A stretch of 64,000 bases of DNA from Artemia franciscana (lineage: Eukaryota; Arthropoda; Branchiopoda; Anostraca; Artemiidae), in contig NC_088868.1 in the NCBI RefSeq assembly GCF_032884065.1, positions 8,008,963-8,072,962 on the forward strand. The letters run 5' to 3'. A program made the position numbers and the translations under genes. Shown piece after piece: positions 10,631 to 20,489 of this stretch. Below the pieces are notes generated by a model. It was not told the origin of the DNA, did not search any database, and saw only the letters and a list, made by a program, of their open reading frames with translations. Numbering within the stretch: position 1 is the stretch's first letter; each line of letters opens with the position of its first letter.

Positions 10631-12210
10631 TATCAAACAGTTCATGGTAACAAACTGTAGTAAGGAGTGACCAGGCTCATTAGTAACTGAAACTCTAAAA
10701 AAAGGAATTTTGATACCAATAGTTACATCAAAAGAATTGCATTTTAAAGCTGATTTTAAATATATATATAAGTTTCATCAAGATTAGTCTTACACATCAA
10801 AAGTTACGAGCCTGAGAAAATTTGCCTCATTTTAGAAAATAGGGGGAAACACCTCCTAAAAGTCATACGATCTTCAGAAATCACCCCATCAGATTCAGCA
10901 TATCAGAGAACCCTATTGTAGAAGTTTCAAGCATCTATCTACAAAAATGTGGAATTTTGCATTTTTTGCCAGAAGACAAATCATGGATGTGTGTTTATTT
11001 GTTTATTTTTTGTTTGTTTTTATCCCAGGGGTGATCGTATCAACTCAGTGGTCCTAGAATGTCACGAAAGGACTCATTCTAACGGAAATTAAAAGTTCTA
11101 GTGCCCTTTTAAAGTGACCAAAAAATTGGAGGGCACCTAGGCCCCCTCCCACGCTCATGCTCATTTTTTTCCTAAGGTCACCGGATCAAAATTCTAAGAT
11201 AGCCATTTTATTCACCATAGTCGAAAAACCTAATAAATATGTCTTTGGGGACGACTTACTCCCCTACAGTCCCCATGAGAGGGACTGCAAGTTACAAACT
11301 TTGACCTGTGTTTACATATAGTAATGGTCACTGGGAAGTGTACAGACGTTTTCAAGAGGATTTTTTTGGTTGGGGGGGGGGGGGAGTTGAGGGGAGGGGT
11401 TACGTCGGAGGATCTTTCCAAGGAGGAACTTCTCATGGGGGAAGAGACTTTCAATGGAGGGGGCGCAGGATTTTCTAACATTATTTAAAAAAAGTGAAAA
11501 AATAAATATGAAAAGTTTTTTCTACTGAAAGTGAGGAGCAGCATTAAAACTGAAAACGAACAGACATTATAACAAATATGAGGGGTTTACCTCCTCTTAA
11601 TGCCTCGCTCTTTACGCTAAAGTATTTTTAGTGACTACAACTACTTATTCTACAGCCTTTGTGATTCAGGGGTCATTCTTAAGGAATTGGGACAAAATTT
11701 AAGCTTTAGTGTAAAGAGCAAGGTATTGACAAGAACAAGTCCCCTCATATACGCAATAAGAACATACGAATACAGAAGTTCACTACATAAGTTAATTTGT
11801 AAGTTATGTATATTTTTTACTTATGAAAACGTTCATAAAAATTTAAAATTAATGCCTTTTTAAGTAATCAAAAATTGGGGGCAACTAGGCCTCCTCCCTT
11901 GCTCCTTTTTTCTCAAAATCTTCCAATTGAAACTATGAAAAAGCCATTTAGCCAAAAAAAATTAATATGCAAATTGCGTTTTAATTATTTATGTGCAGAG
12001 AGCCAAGATCAAAACATGCATAAATTCAAAAACTTCCCGAAATAATAAAAAAAAACAAGTTTTTTAAATGAAAGTAAGGAGCAACATTAAAACTTAAAAC
12101 AAACACAAATTACTCCATATATGAAAGGGGCTTTTCCTCCTCAACGCCTCGCTCTTTACGCTAAAGTTTTTTACTGTTTTAAAAAGTAGAGTTAGGAGAA
12201 CGAGTCAAAC
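10631..12210 (+). mobile_element. Non-coding hairpin-ended repeat (TATCAAACAG family), copy F1
   Basis: Begins with TATCAAACAGTTCATGGTAA. In the family consensus this forms ACAGTTCGT-GGTA-ACGAACTGT, a 9-base hairpin with a 4-base loop. Landmarks follow in the order shared with 18914 and 24020: AAACTCTAAAAAA, TTTTGATACCAATAG, GTTACGAGCCTGAGAAAATT, GGGGTGATCGTAT, CCTCGCTCTTTACGC and its inverted counterpart TTTAGTGTAAAGAGC, then a second CCTCGCTCTTTACGC. It is inserted in the upstream region of the left first exon. No ORF is plausible. The right boundary is approximate. Confidence 0.65.
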
Positions 12211-12339
12211 TCTTTGTCTTTGAGTCCCAACAAATTCAGTCCCACATTTTGTATACAAGTCCAGTTGACATTGTCCATCATGAGTCAACCCAAAAATGTC
12301 AATCATCCCTTAGTTATATGACTATCTACCTTACTTCAA

Positions 12340-12540
12340 CCCTAGGATAGATGAAAGACTACGTATCAAAAAGTGAAAATTGCCTCATTTTTATACCATC
12401 CTGAAAAAGGCATATGCCAGCTTTACCTCTTGCTCAGACTATGTGTCCTGGCTTTATCTCCAATTAGCCATGGCTTGATAGCAACTTGGTTTTATTTCAA
12501 TTTAAGCAATATCTAAAAATTCCTTCTTAAGAACCACTGT
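12340..12540 (+). repeat. Segment duplicated at 63130-63310
   Basis: Clear similarity to 63130-63310: GACTATCTA, ATCAAAAAG, TGCCTCATTTTTATAC, ATCCTGAAAAAGGCAT, GTGCCAGCTTT-like, CTTTATCTCCAATTAGCCAT and CTTGATAGCAACTTG. With the paired first exons this marks two segments in the same relative order and orientation, each upstream of a 46-base exon. I infer one duplicated block later broken by insertions. Confidence 0.6.
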
Positions 12541-13199
12541 TCTAGGCTTACAACCATAATATACAGAAAAACTGTAGTTAACAGATTCTTATTGGGATTC
12601 AGCTGCACTTTGCCCAAACCCCCCTCCTGATACAAAAATATATAGCACTAGTTATGTATTATTGGGATATCTATCTAACTGGATATTTTTTTGCATATAT
12701 TGAGCAGTCCACATTTCTGACAAATGAATAAAGTGAAAATAACACTAGATATCTTTTTGTATGCTCTTTCTGAATATAATAATTGCTTTTGTTGCAAATT
12801 CAATTGTAAGCCCTTTATGGATCCTCAAAGATGATACATTTTTCTTTTATTTTAGATATTGTTAATATACCTTTGTTATAACTCTTGTTAAAACCAGTTT
12901 CCTCAAAAATGTGATCAATGGTGACCAAAACAAGAATAAAAAAAAAAAATAGGAAATAAATAATATGGGCTACAGTGCACTAAACCAGTTACCAGCCCCC
13001 TACAAATAAAGTAACATCCCCCTCCAAAAAATGAGGAGACTACTTATACCTCACTGATTTCCTTTCTTCTGTTTGAGCAGACAAGGCCTTTTCAGTCAAG
13101 ATTATTCACCCTTTAACTTTTAACTCCCTCTATGAATTGAAATGGACTATTGCAAGTGGTTGCTCCTTATTTGACTTGTATTGGCTTGAATCTGATTAG
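12541..13199. other. No gene seen
   Basis: AT-rich DNA with a short poly-A tract near 12937. A motif GCAAATTCAATTGTAAGCCC near 12797 is echoed near 16857. No coding or RNA gene is recognisable. Confidence 0.35.
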
Positions 13200-15740
13200 A
13201 TATTGTGCAGTAAATCTTTTGATTCTAAAAGTTGAAATATACCAGTGCTCTGGGTGCAGGTATGGTCAGCTAGACTCTTAGCTGATGGTGAGATTGTGTA
13301 ATGTTTGAAGCACTTTAACCGTTTATAATGGAGGTCAATCTGTGCAGACGTCTGCATTACATTCAAATAGGCAATAGTCTATTATTTCATGTTTTATATT
13401 GCAATGTCTACAAAGAGGGGTTGAGAGGAATGAGCCACCTGAATTTGAAAACTGATGCAAAAAAGCCTGAAAATTTAGTCAATTTGACCCTGAACAAATT
13501 CTATGATATATTTTAGATAGGTGCTTGCTGGGGAAGGGAGATAAATTTGGTTTATTCTTATTTAAGTGTACCTTTTATAACCTCCAGCAATATATGAGGA
13601 TTGGTCTCCCACTTGGCTGGTCAATATTTAGGGAATTTCTTGCAATTTCATCAGTTTGATGGTTATTAGTTATACCAGAGTGGCTTGGAACATTGAAGGC
13701 ATGTTCTTGTGCCTCTTGAAGAAAAGAGTATGACTGATATTAAGACAGTAAAGTGTTTCAGTATCAATCTTATGTTGAGAAGCTGAGTACAGCAGGTCTA
13801 GGCGTGGCAAAGACTCAAAATGTACAATAATATTTCATATATTAGGAACCATGGGATGATTTCATTTATTGTTGATAATCCACTCTCAGTAAGTAGAAAC
13901 TTAGTACTTATTGGTTTCCTAAGACTAAATATGAGGTAGATTATATCCTTTTGTGCTGTTTCAATTTTTTGCAACTGGGTCTTTGTGCAAGCATCATAAA
14001 CAATGAGCTCATTATCAATTGGGGCCTTATATGTGATTTATAAAATTGGAGAAAAGTTTTCTCATTACAACCCCAATGTATGGATAGAAGTCTTTTTTTT
14101 AACTCTGATTTTCCGATGGATTTTTTTTTTTTTATTTTTACTGCATTTGTGATGTGAAGGTGGAAATGGAGTTTTTGGTCAACTGTAAGACCTAGATAAT
14201 TTATTTGATTATCCCCTGGAATGGTTATGCCATTTAGCATTAGTTTCGCATTAATAGTTTTGCACTTATGGTAGAATTGGATGATTTTTGACTTGGGAGG
14301 TGCAATGGGTAAATCAGATTATTGAGCAAATTTTTCAAATTGGAAGTGACTTTTGCAACTTTGACTGTGCAATTTCAATAGTGTTGCCAATTGCCTATAA
14401 TACTAGATCATCAGCATATTGTAAATTAGTGTGTGTGAGGTTCATGTCCCAGAGAAATAGGGAGAACATGAGGCAGCTCCAGACTGCACCCTGTGGAAGA
14501 CCTTTAGTTATTGTAGTTTTTGGCTGCTGAACCTGCATAAACAAAAAACATCTATTTCCAATGAGAGATTTTATGAAAGATAATAGCTTTGGGGTAATCT
14601 AAGACTTGAAACATTGGCTAAAAGGATCTAGTTGTTCAAATTGTCATACATCCCTTCAAAATCTAGGAAGGATGCAACAAGGACATTATTTTTTGACAGA
14701 GATTCATTTATTGCATTTCTTAACAATACAAAAGTATCTGTAAAGGAATGGTGTTTCCTGATACCACTTTGAATATAGGGTATACTTTTCCCAGCACAGG
14801 AGCTGGGAAACAGGCCTAAAATCATTTTAGGCCTGTACACCATGGGGTCAATTTTGGGTATATTTTTCTTTACAATTAAGTGGATGGAAGAGCATTTTCA
14901 AACATTGGGGAATGTGTATGTAGCCCATGCAAAACTATAGCAATTTAGAAGTTCCTGTTTATATGAAGGGGTGATTTTTTTTCCATGTAGGGTGAATCTT
15001 ATTATAGCTACTTGTGGCCTTGGCCTTAATGTGATGTATAGCACTATTCAGTTTAGGAATTGTGAATGGACAGGTTATGTACTCTGAGCCTGGGCAAGGC
15101 TGGTATATAGGATTTATGGTTATTGGGGCAGTGTTACTATTTTTATCTGATGTGAGCTTATTGGAAAAAAATTTACAAATAATCTTGCCTTTTCAATACA
15201 TTATCATAATAGGTATTATTGGGAAAAAGGTCAGGCTAGAGAAGGTTGGGAGAGGTTTTTTCCCAACAGATGTGGCTTATAAGTTTGTTTATGATTTGCT
15301 CACAAGTTTCTTGGGAAAGACTATTTGCAACATTATTTCAGACTATTTGCATCCCTTTAATATATTTTGCAGTTGACCAACTTGCTATTCTGTAAGCTTT
15401 TGAATTGAATTCTTAGAACTGTTATCTAACCTTTGCTTATTGGGATTTGAATTACATTGTTTCTATGGGGTTTATGTTTCTGGAAATTGGAAGTAGGATA
15501 GTAGGTTTATTATTTTATGGTGTTTCCAGACAAGTAGAACTCAGATAGGAAGTTCATTTCTTGTCTTACCTTGGTCAAGTTCTAGCCTTGTATTAGCTTC
15601 AAAACATTGTAGTTGTCTGCTGTTATCCTAAGAAAAGTGTCTGCTTTTGGGTTATGTGTGACAGGTGTGAGGGGCACATGTATTGGCAATGTATCCCTAC
15701 AGTTCTGTCAACAAATAATGCTGGATCATTGAAAGAGCTT
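13200..15740 (-). pseudogene. LINE-C copy 1, old non-LTR retrotransposon remnant with RT
   Basis: Aligns in order, on the minus strand, with the better preserved copy at 20490-23005. Recognisable pieces: a zinc-knuckle/C-terminal-like part (13200-13500), an RT thumb fragment with LNGITIPGDNQINYLGLTVD (about 14240-14180), a YADD motif followed by LVL (around 14400-14425), a fingers/palm fragment with FLDFEGMYDNLNN (about 14628-14670), and further degraded sequence to about 15740 that may be the end of an endonuclease. Stops and frameshifts are dense. It is more diverged than copy 2 and extends further toward the 5' side. Confidence 0.7.
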
Positions 15741-15754
15741 GAAGAGTTCTTAAA

Positions 15755-16515
15755 GTTGAAAAAAAAAGTTTTACTGCTAGACATGTTTAGAAGAATAGAA
15801 GTTCTATTTTCTTAGTTAAAACTGTTTCTTTTTTAAATTTTTTTTTTTACTTTTTGATATCATAATTTTATTTGTTTTCAATACAAGTATCTGAAGATTG
15901 AATTTTTCTTTTTGATATTTTTACTTTTATTTGTCTTCAATACAAGCAACTGAAGGTTTAAATTACTATTACAGGTTTAAATTATTAAATTACAGTAATT
16001 ACTAATGATAACTGGAATTAGCATCTAAAACATAATTTCAGTCATATTGTACAACCCCAAATTTTCCCTCAGCTTCAAAACCCTGCCCACATTACACATT
16101 TTTAGTTTGCCCCATGGAGGAGGAGGATCAACCAGAAATGGATGTGCTTTTTGAATTAGCATTTCTAAGTGCTAAAGTATGGAAACTATGCTGCTTTGTG
16201 GCCTGGTTTCCAGTTTAGACAGCTAGTGATGGAACTAAACAATTACCAAAAAGTTTTACTGCCAGACATGTTTAGAAGAATAGAAGTTCTATTTTATTTG
16301 TTAAAACTGTTTCTTTTTTAACATTTTTTTTTTTACTTGTTGATATCATAATTTTATTTGTTTTCAATACAACTATCTAAGTTAATTTTTTTTAACACAT
16401 AATTTTCTCTATCATTTTAACTTAACTCATTTTAACTTTCAGAGTTAATTTTTTTCTTTTTGATATTTCACTTTTATTTGTCTTCAATACTAGGAACTGA
16501 AGGTTTAAATGTAGA
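15755..16515 (+). repeat. Direct duplication of about 485-base period, non-coding
   Basis: The blocks AAGTTTTACTGC-AGACATG, TTTAGAAGAATAGAAGTTCT, GATATCATAATTTTATTTG, TTTTCAATACAA and TTTATTTGTCTTCAATAC recur in the same order at about 15765-15960 and 16250-16510. The DNA is T-rich and non-coding. Its origin is unknown to me. Confidence 0.55.
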
Positions 16516-17026
16516 GGAACTAGTCTGATCCCAGTCAGAAAACCAGTTGTTTCCCTTGCTGGTCTTCAGGTTAACACGTCTGAGTATGTGAATGAAAGTA
16601 AGTGTTGGAAAACTGTTTTGGCATGTCATGTTGTAAGTGTTAGAAAAGTACTTTTATATATTACCAATGCTGCTGTTAGCATAAATTTCAAAGTGGATGA
16701 AAATATACAGTGACAGAGCATTTTAGATGAAGTATAAACCATATGTCAGTCAGTTGTTTTGTACTGACTAAAGTGCAGAATAGTGTTCTAATGTTTGGCA
16801 AACCATTTTAGTATGCTATATAAGGGTAAGGTTAGGGGGATAAATATTCATGCTCTTGCAAATTCAATTTTAAGCCCTTTTTAGGCTCTTAGCTTCAATC
16901 TTGTTTAAACTGGTTAACCCATAAATTGACTCAGTAGGGACAAATTTGAGAAATAATGAATACATGTGAAATAAGCCATATAATATGTTCTACATACTTG
17001 GTTAAAGTTAGAAAGGTTAGGTAAAA
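16516..17026. other. No gene seen
   Basis: AT-rich DNA between the direct duplication and the MITE-like elements. I recognise no coding or RNA feature. Confidence 0.35.
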
Positions 17027-17657
17027 AGGTAAAATTCTACTTGAGTGACTTCTTGTTATCTCAGAAAGGAGTAAGGTTAGGAAAATGAAACTTTCAGGGT
17101 TGGGTCTACAGGCTCAAGTACATCCTGGGAAGGTATTTTAAAGTACCCACCTCTACTCCTTCTCCCTCTAGAGAGCCCTGAAATTTGTCTACATGATAGG
17201 TCTATGCATATTGAAATTTTGACAAAACAACATTTTACCTTAATTTTCAGTTACTAATTGTTTTTTCTCTGCCTTTAGTTCTGAAAATGCAATTCCTGTT
17301 ATTTGAGAAGAATTCTGAGCAATATCAATGTTGTTTTTTTTTCAAAATTTAGGAAATGTATTTGCATATCTTTAAAACCTTATAAATTGGGATTGAGCAA
17401 AGTTGTGAAGCTGAAAACAATTTTGTTGTAGTTCATTCAAGCAGAAGATCTATTTTACAAGATCTCTTTTTATAACACATATTTTGAAGGTCATCAAAGG
17501 TTAGGGCCTTCTAGAGGGGGAAGGAGTGGAGGTAGGTACTGCAAAATATCTTCTTTGTACATACTTTAGCCTGTAGACCCATCCCTGAAAGTTTCATTTT
17601 CCTAACCTAACCCCTTTCTGAGATAGCAAGAAGTCAATCAATCAGAATTTTACTGGT
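17027..17657. mobile_element. MITE-like element with long terminal inverted repeats, copy 1
   Basis: The left arm (about 17027-17200) contains GACTTCTTGTTATCTCAGAA, GGTTAGGAAAATGAAACTTT, GGTATTTTAAAGTACCCACC and CTCCTTCTCCCTCTAGAG. The right arm (about 17490-17657) carries the reverse complements in mirrored order (CTAGAGGGGGAAGGAGTGGA, TTCATTTTCCTAACCTAAC, TCTGAGATAGCAAGAAGTC). The centre is AT-rich and non-coding. Non-autonomous and foldback-capable. A transposase family cannot be assigned, and I see no convincing target-site duplication. Confidence 0.6.
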
Positions 17658-17933
17658 AAAAATCAGATTTGCAACAAAAACAGTTATTATAATCAGAAAG
17701 TGCATTAAAAAAGGTATCAAACAGAAAGCTATAGCCTGTTCACTAGTTTAATTTATATGAATCAAGAATTACCAGGTTATATTTAGTTAGGTAAAAATTA
17801 AATTTGCAATAAAAGCAATTATTATAATTGGAAAGAACATAAAAAAAGACTGAGGGGTAGGCCTATGTTCACTTTAATTTAGGTCAAGGATGTAGACTGC
17901 TCAATATTTACTAATGTTTTGCCTTAGATGTAA

Positions 17934-18529
17934 AGGTAAGATTCTAGTTAATTGACTCCTTGCTATCTTGGAAAGGGTTTAGGCTAGGAAAATGAAACTT
18001 TCAGTGATGGGTCTACCGGCTAAAGTATATCCCAGGAAGGTATTTTAAAGTACCCACCTCTACTCCTTCTCCCTCTAGAGGGCCCTGAAACTTGCCTACA
18101 TGACAGGTCTATATCCTACCTATTGAAATTTTGACAAAACAACATTTTACCTTAATTTTCAGTTACTAGCTGCTTTTTCTATTTGAGTAGAATTTTGAGC
18201 CATACCAATTTTTTTTTTCAAAATTTAGGAAATGTATTTGCATATCTTTAAAACCTTATAAAATGGAATTGAGCAAATTTATGAAGCTGAAAACAATTTT
18301 GTTGTACTTCAATTAAGCAGAAGATCTAATTTGCAAGGTTTCACTTTTATAACACATATCTTTAAAGGCCATCAAAGGTCAGGGCCCTCTAGAGGGAGGA
18401 TTGGAGGTAGTTGCTTCAAAATACCTTCCCAGGACATACTTTAGTCTGTAGATTCACCCCTGAAAGTTTCATTTTCCTAACCTAAACCCTTTCTGAGATA
18501 GCAAGAAGTCAATTAACTAGAATTTTACC
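17934..18529. mobile_element. MITE-like element with long terminal inverted repeats, copy 2
   Basis: Same architecture and central sequence as the copy at 17027-17657. The ends read GTAAGATTCTAGTTAATTGA at the left and TCAATTAACTAGAATTTTAC at the right, which are close reverse complements. Landmarks GGTATTTTAAAGTACCCACC and ATCAAAGGTCAGGGCCCTCT are present in both. The two copies lie head-to-tail about 0.9 kb apart. Confidence 0.6.
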
Positions 18530-18913
18530 TAAGTAAATATGGTTGGATATTTTCCTTATCCATTAGGTTCTCAAGAAAATCCACTAAGGCAATTTTCCAT
18601 AGATGAAAGCCCAGCTCAGGCATAATGGCTCATCACAGAAGTAAACATAGGGTCTATCCTACAATGGCATGTTATAATTCAGCCCTGTTATAGACTGGAT
18701 GCATAAAAATTACTCAAAACAAAACAAAACGTTAGACTTAACAAAGGAATTGCAATTCGTCAAGTAGTATCATCACCTTTCAAATCTTCCAAAAAACATC
18801 TTCAATCCTTTTCTTCTTCTTCTTCATCTTTGGCAGACGTGGGTTTTTCAGTAGAGAATTCAGCCCTTTTCCGTTTGATCCACTTGAACAGGGTTACTGA
18901 TTCGGTTGCTTCG

Positions 18914-20475
18914 TATCAAACAGTTCGTGGTAACGAACAGTAGTAAGGAGCGCCCCGGCTCAATCGTAACTGAAACTCTAAAAAACGGAATTTTGATACC
19001 AATAGTTCCATCAAAAGAATTATATTTTAATACTGATTTTAAATATGTAAGTTTCAGCAAGTTTAATCTTGCTGAAAGTTATATGCTCGCAAAAGTTACG
19101 AGCCTGAGAAAATTTGCCCTATTTTAAAAAACAGAGGAATCCCCCCTAAAAGTCATAGAATCTTAACGAAAATCACACCATAAGATTCAGCGTGTTAGAG
19201 AACCCTGTTGTTAAGGTTTCAAGCCCCAATCTCCAAAAATATGGAATTTTGTATTTTTTTCCAAAAGCCAGATCACGGATGCGTGTTTATTTGTTGTTTT
19301 TTTCCCTCAGGGGTGATCGTATCGATCCCGTGGTCCTAGAATATTGCAAGAGCGCTCATTCTTAGGGGAATTAAAAGTTTTAATGCCCTTTTTAAGTGAC
19401 CAAAAAAATTGGAGAGCACTTAGGCCCCCTCCCACGCACATTTTTCCCCAAAGCAACCGAATTAAAATTTTGAGATAGCCATTCTGTTCAACCTAGTCGA
19501 CAATCTAATGACCATGTTTTGGGGACGACTTTATCTCCCATAGTCCCCGGCGAGGGGCTGCAAGTTACAAAATTTACCATTATTTACATATAGTAATAGT
19601 TTTTATGAAGTGTACAGACGTTTTCAGTGGGAATTTTTCACGTTGGGGTGGGAGTGGGTCGGTGGAGGGAGTTATGGCGGAGGATCTTTCCATGGAGGAA
19701 TTTATCATGAGGGAAGAGAGTTTCTATGAAGGGGGCGCGGTATTTTCTAAAATTATTTAAAAAAAGAATAACTATAAAAAAAAAACTTTTTGGCTTTTGT
19801 AATTCAGGGGTCATTCTTAAAGATTTGGGATAAAATGAAAGCTTTACTGTAAAGATCGAGGTACTGATGAGGGGTCAAACCCCCTCATATACGTAATAAA
19901 AATACACAAATTTAGAAGTTCGTTACGAAAGTTTATTTGTAAGGTACGTATGTTTATTACTGACAAAAACATTAGTACAAAAAATGAAAAAATCTAGTTG
20001 CATTTTTAAATATCCAAAATTTGGAGGGCAACTAGGCCTCCTCCCTCATCCTCCTTTTTATCAAAATCATCCGATCAAAACTGTGAGAAAGCCATTTAGC
20101 AAAAAAAAGTAATATGCAAATTTGGTTTTAATTATTCATGTGCAGTGAGCCAAAATCAAAACATGTATTTATTCAAAAACATTCAAAAATTAAATTAAAA
20201 AAAACAAGTCTTTTTAACTGTAAGTAAGGAGCAATATTAAAACTTAAAAGGAACAGAAATTACTCCGTATAAGAAAGGGGTTGTCCCCTTCACAACGCCT
20301 CGCTCTTTACGCTAATTTTTTAATGTTTTGAAAAGTAGAGTTGTGACAGAGTCAAACTTTAGCGTAAAGAGCGAGGCTTTTTGGAGGGGATAACCCCTTT
20401 CATATACAGAGTAATTTCTGTCCACTTTAAATTTTAATATTGCTCCTTACTTACAGTTAAAAAAAACTTGTTTCT
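18914..20475 (+). mobile_element. Non-coding hairpin-ended repeat (TATCAAACAG family), copy F2
   Basis: The most complete copy. It starts TATCAAACAGTTCGTGGTAA and continues through the family blocks (AAAAAACGGAATTTTGATAC, GTTACGAGCCTGAGAAAATT, GGGGACGACTTTATCTCC, GGAGGATCTTTCCATGGAGG). It finishes in a large imperfect palindrome (20208-20475). The far end GCTCCTTACTTACAGTT is a near reverse complement of the CAGTAGTAAGGAGC stretch next to the first hairpin, so the element has subterminal inverted repeats. Non-coding throughout. Confidence 0.65.
20208..20475. repeat. Large imperfect palindrome at the end of repeat copy F2
   Basis: Left-arm blocks, in order: CTTTTTAACTGTAAGTAAGG, AGCAATATTAAAACTTAAAA, CAGAAATTACTCCGTATA, GAAAGGGG and GCCTCGCTCTTTACGCTAA. 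The right arm carries the reverse complements in mirrored order: TTTAGCGTAAAGAGCGAGGC, GATAACCCCTTTC, ATACAGAGTAATTTCTG, TTTTAATATTGCTCC and TTACTTACAGTTAAAA. The arms are about 110 bases around a spacer of about 45 bases. Single-stranded DNA here would fold into a long hairpin. Confidence 0.7.
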
Positions 20476-20489
20476 TTTATTTTTATCTA

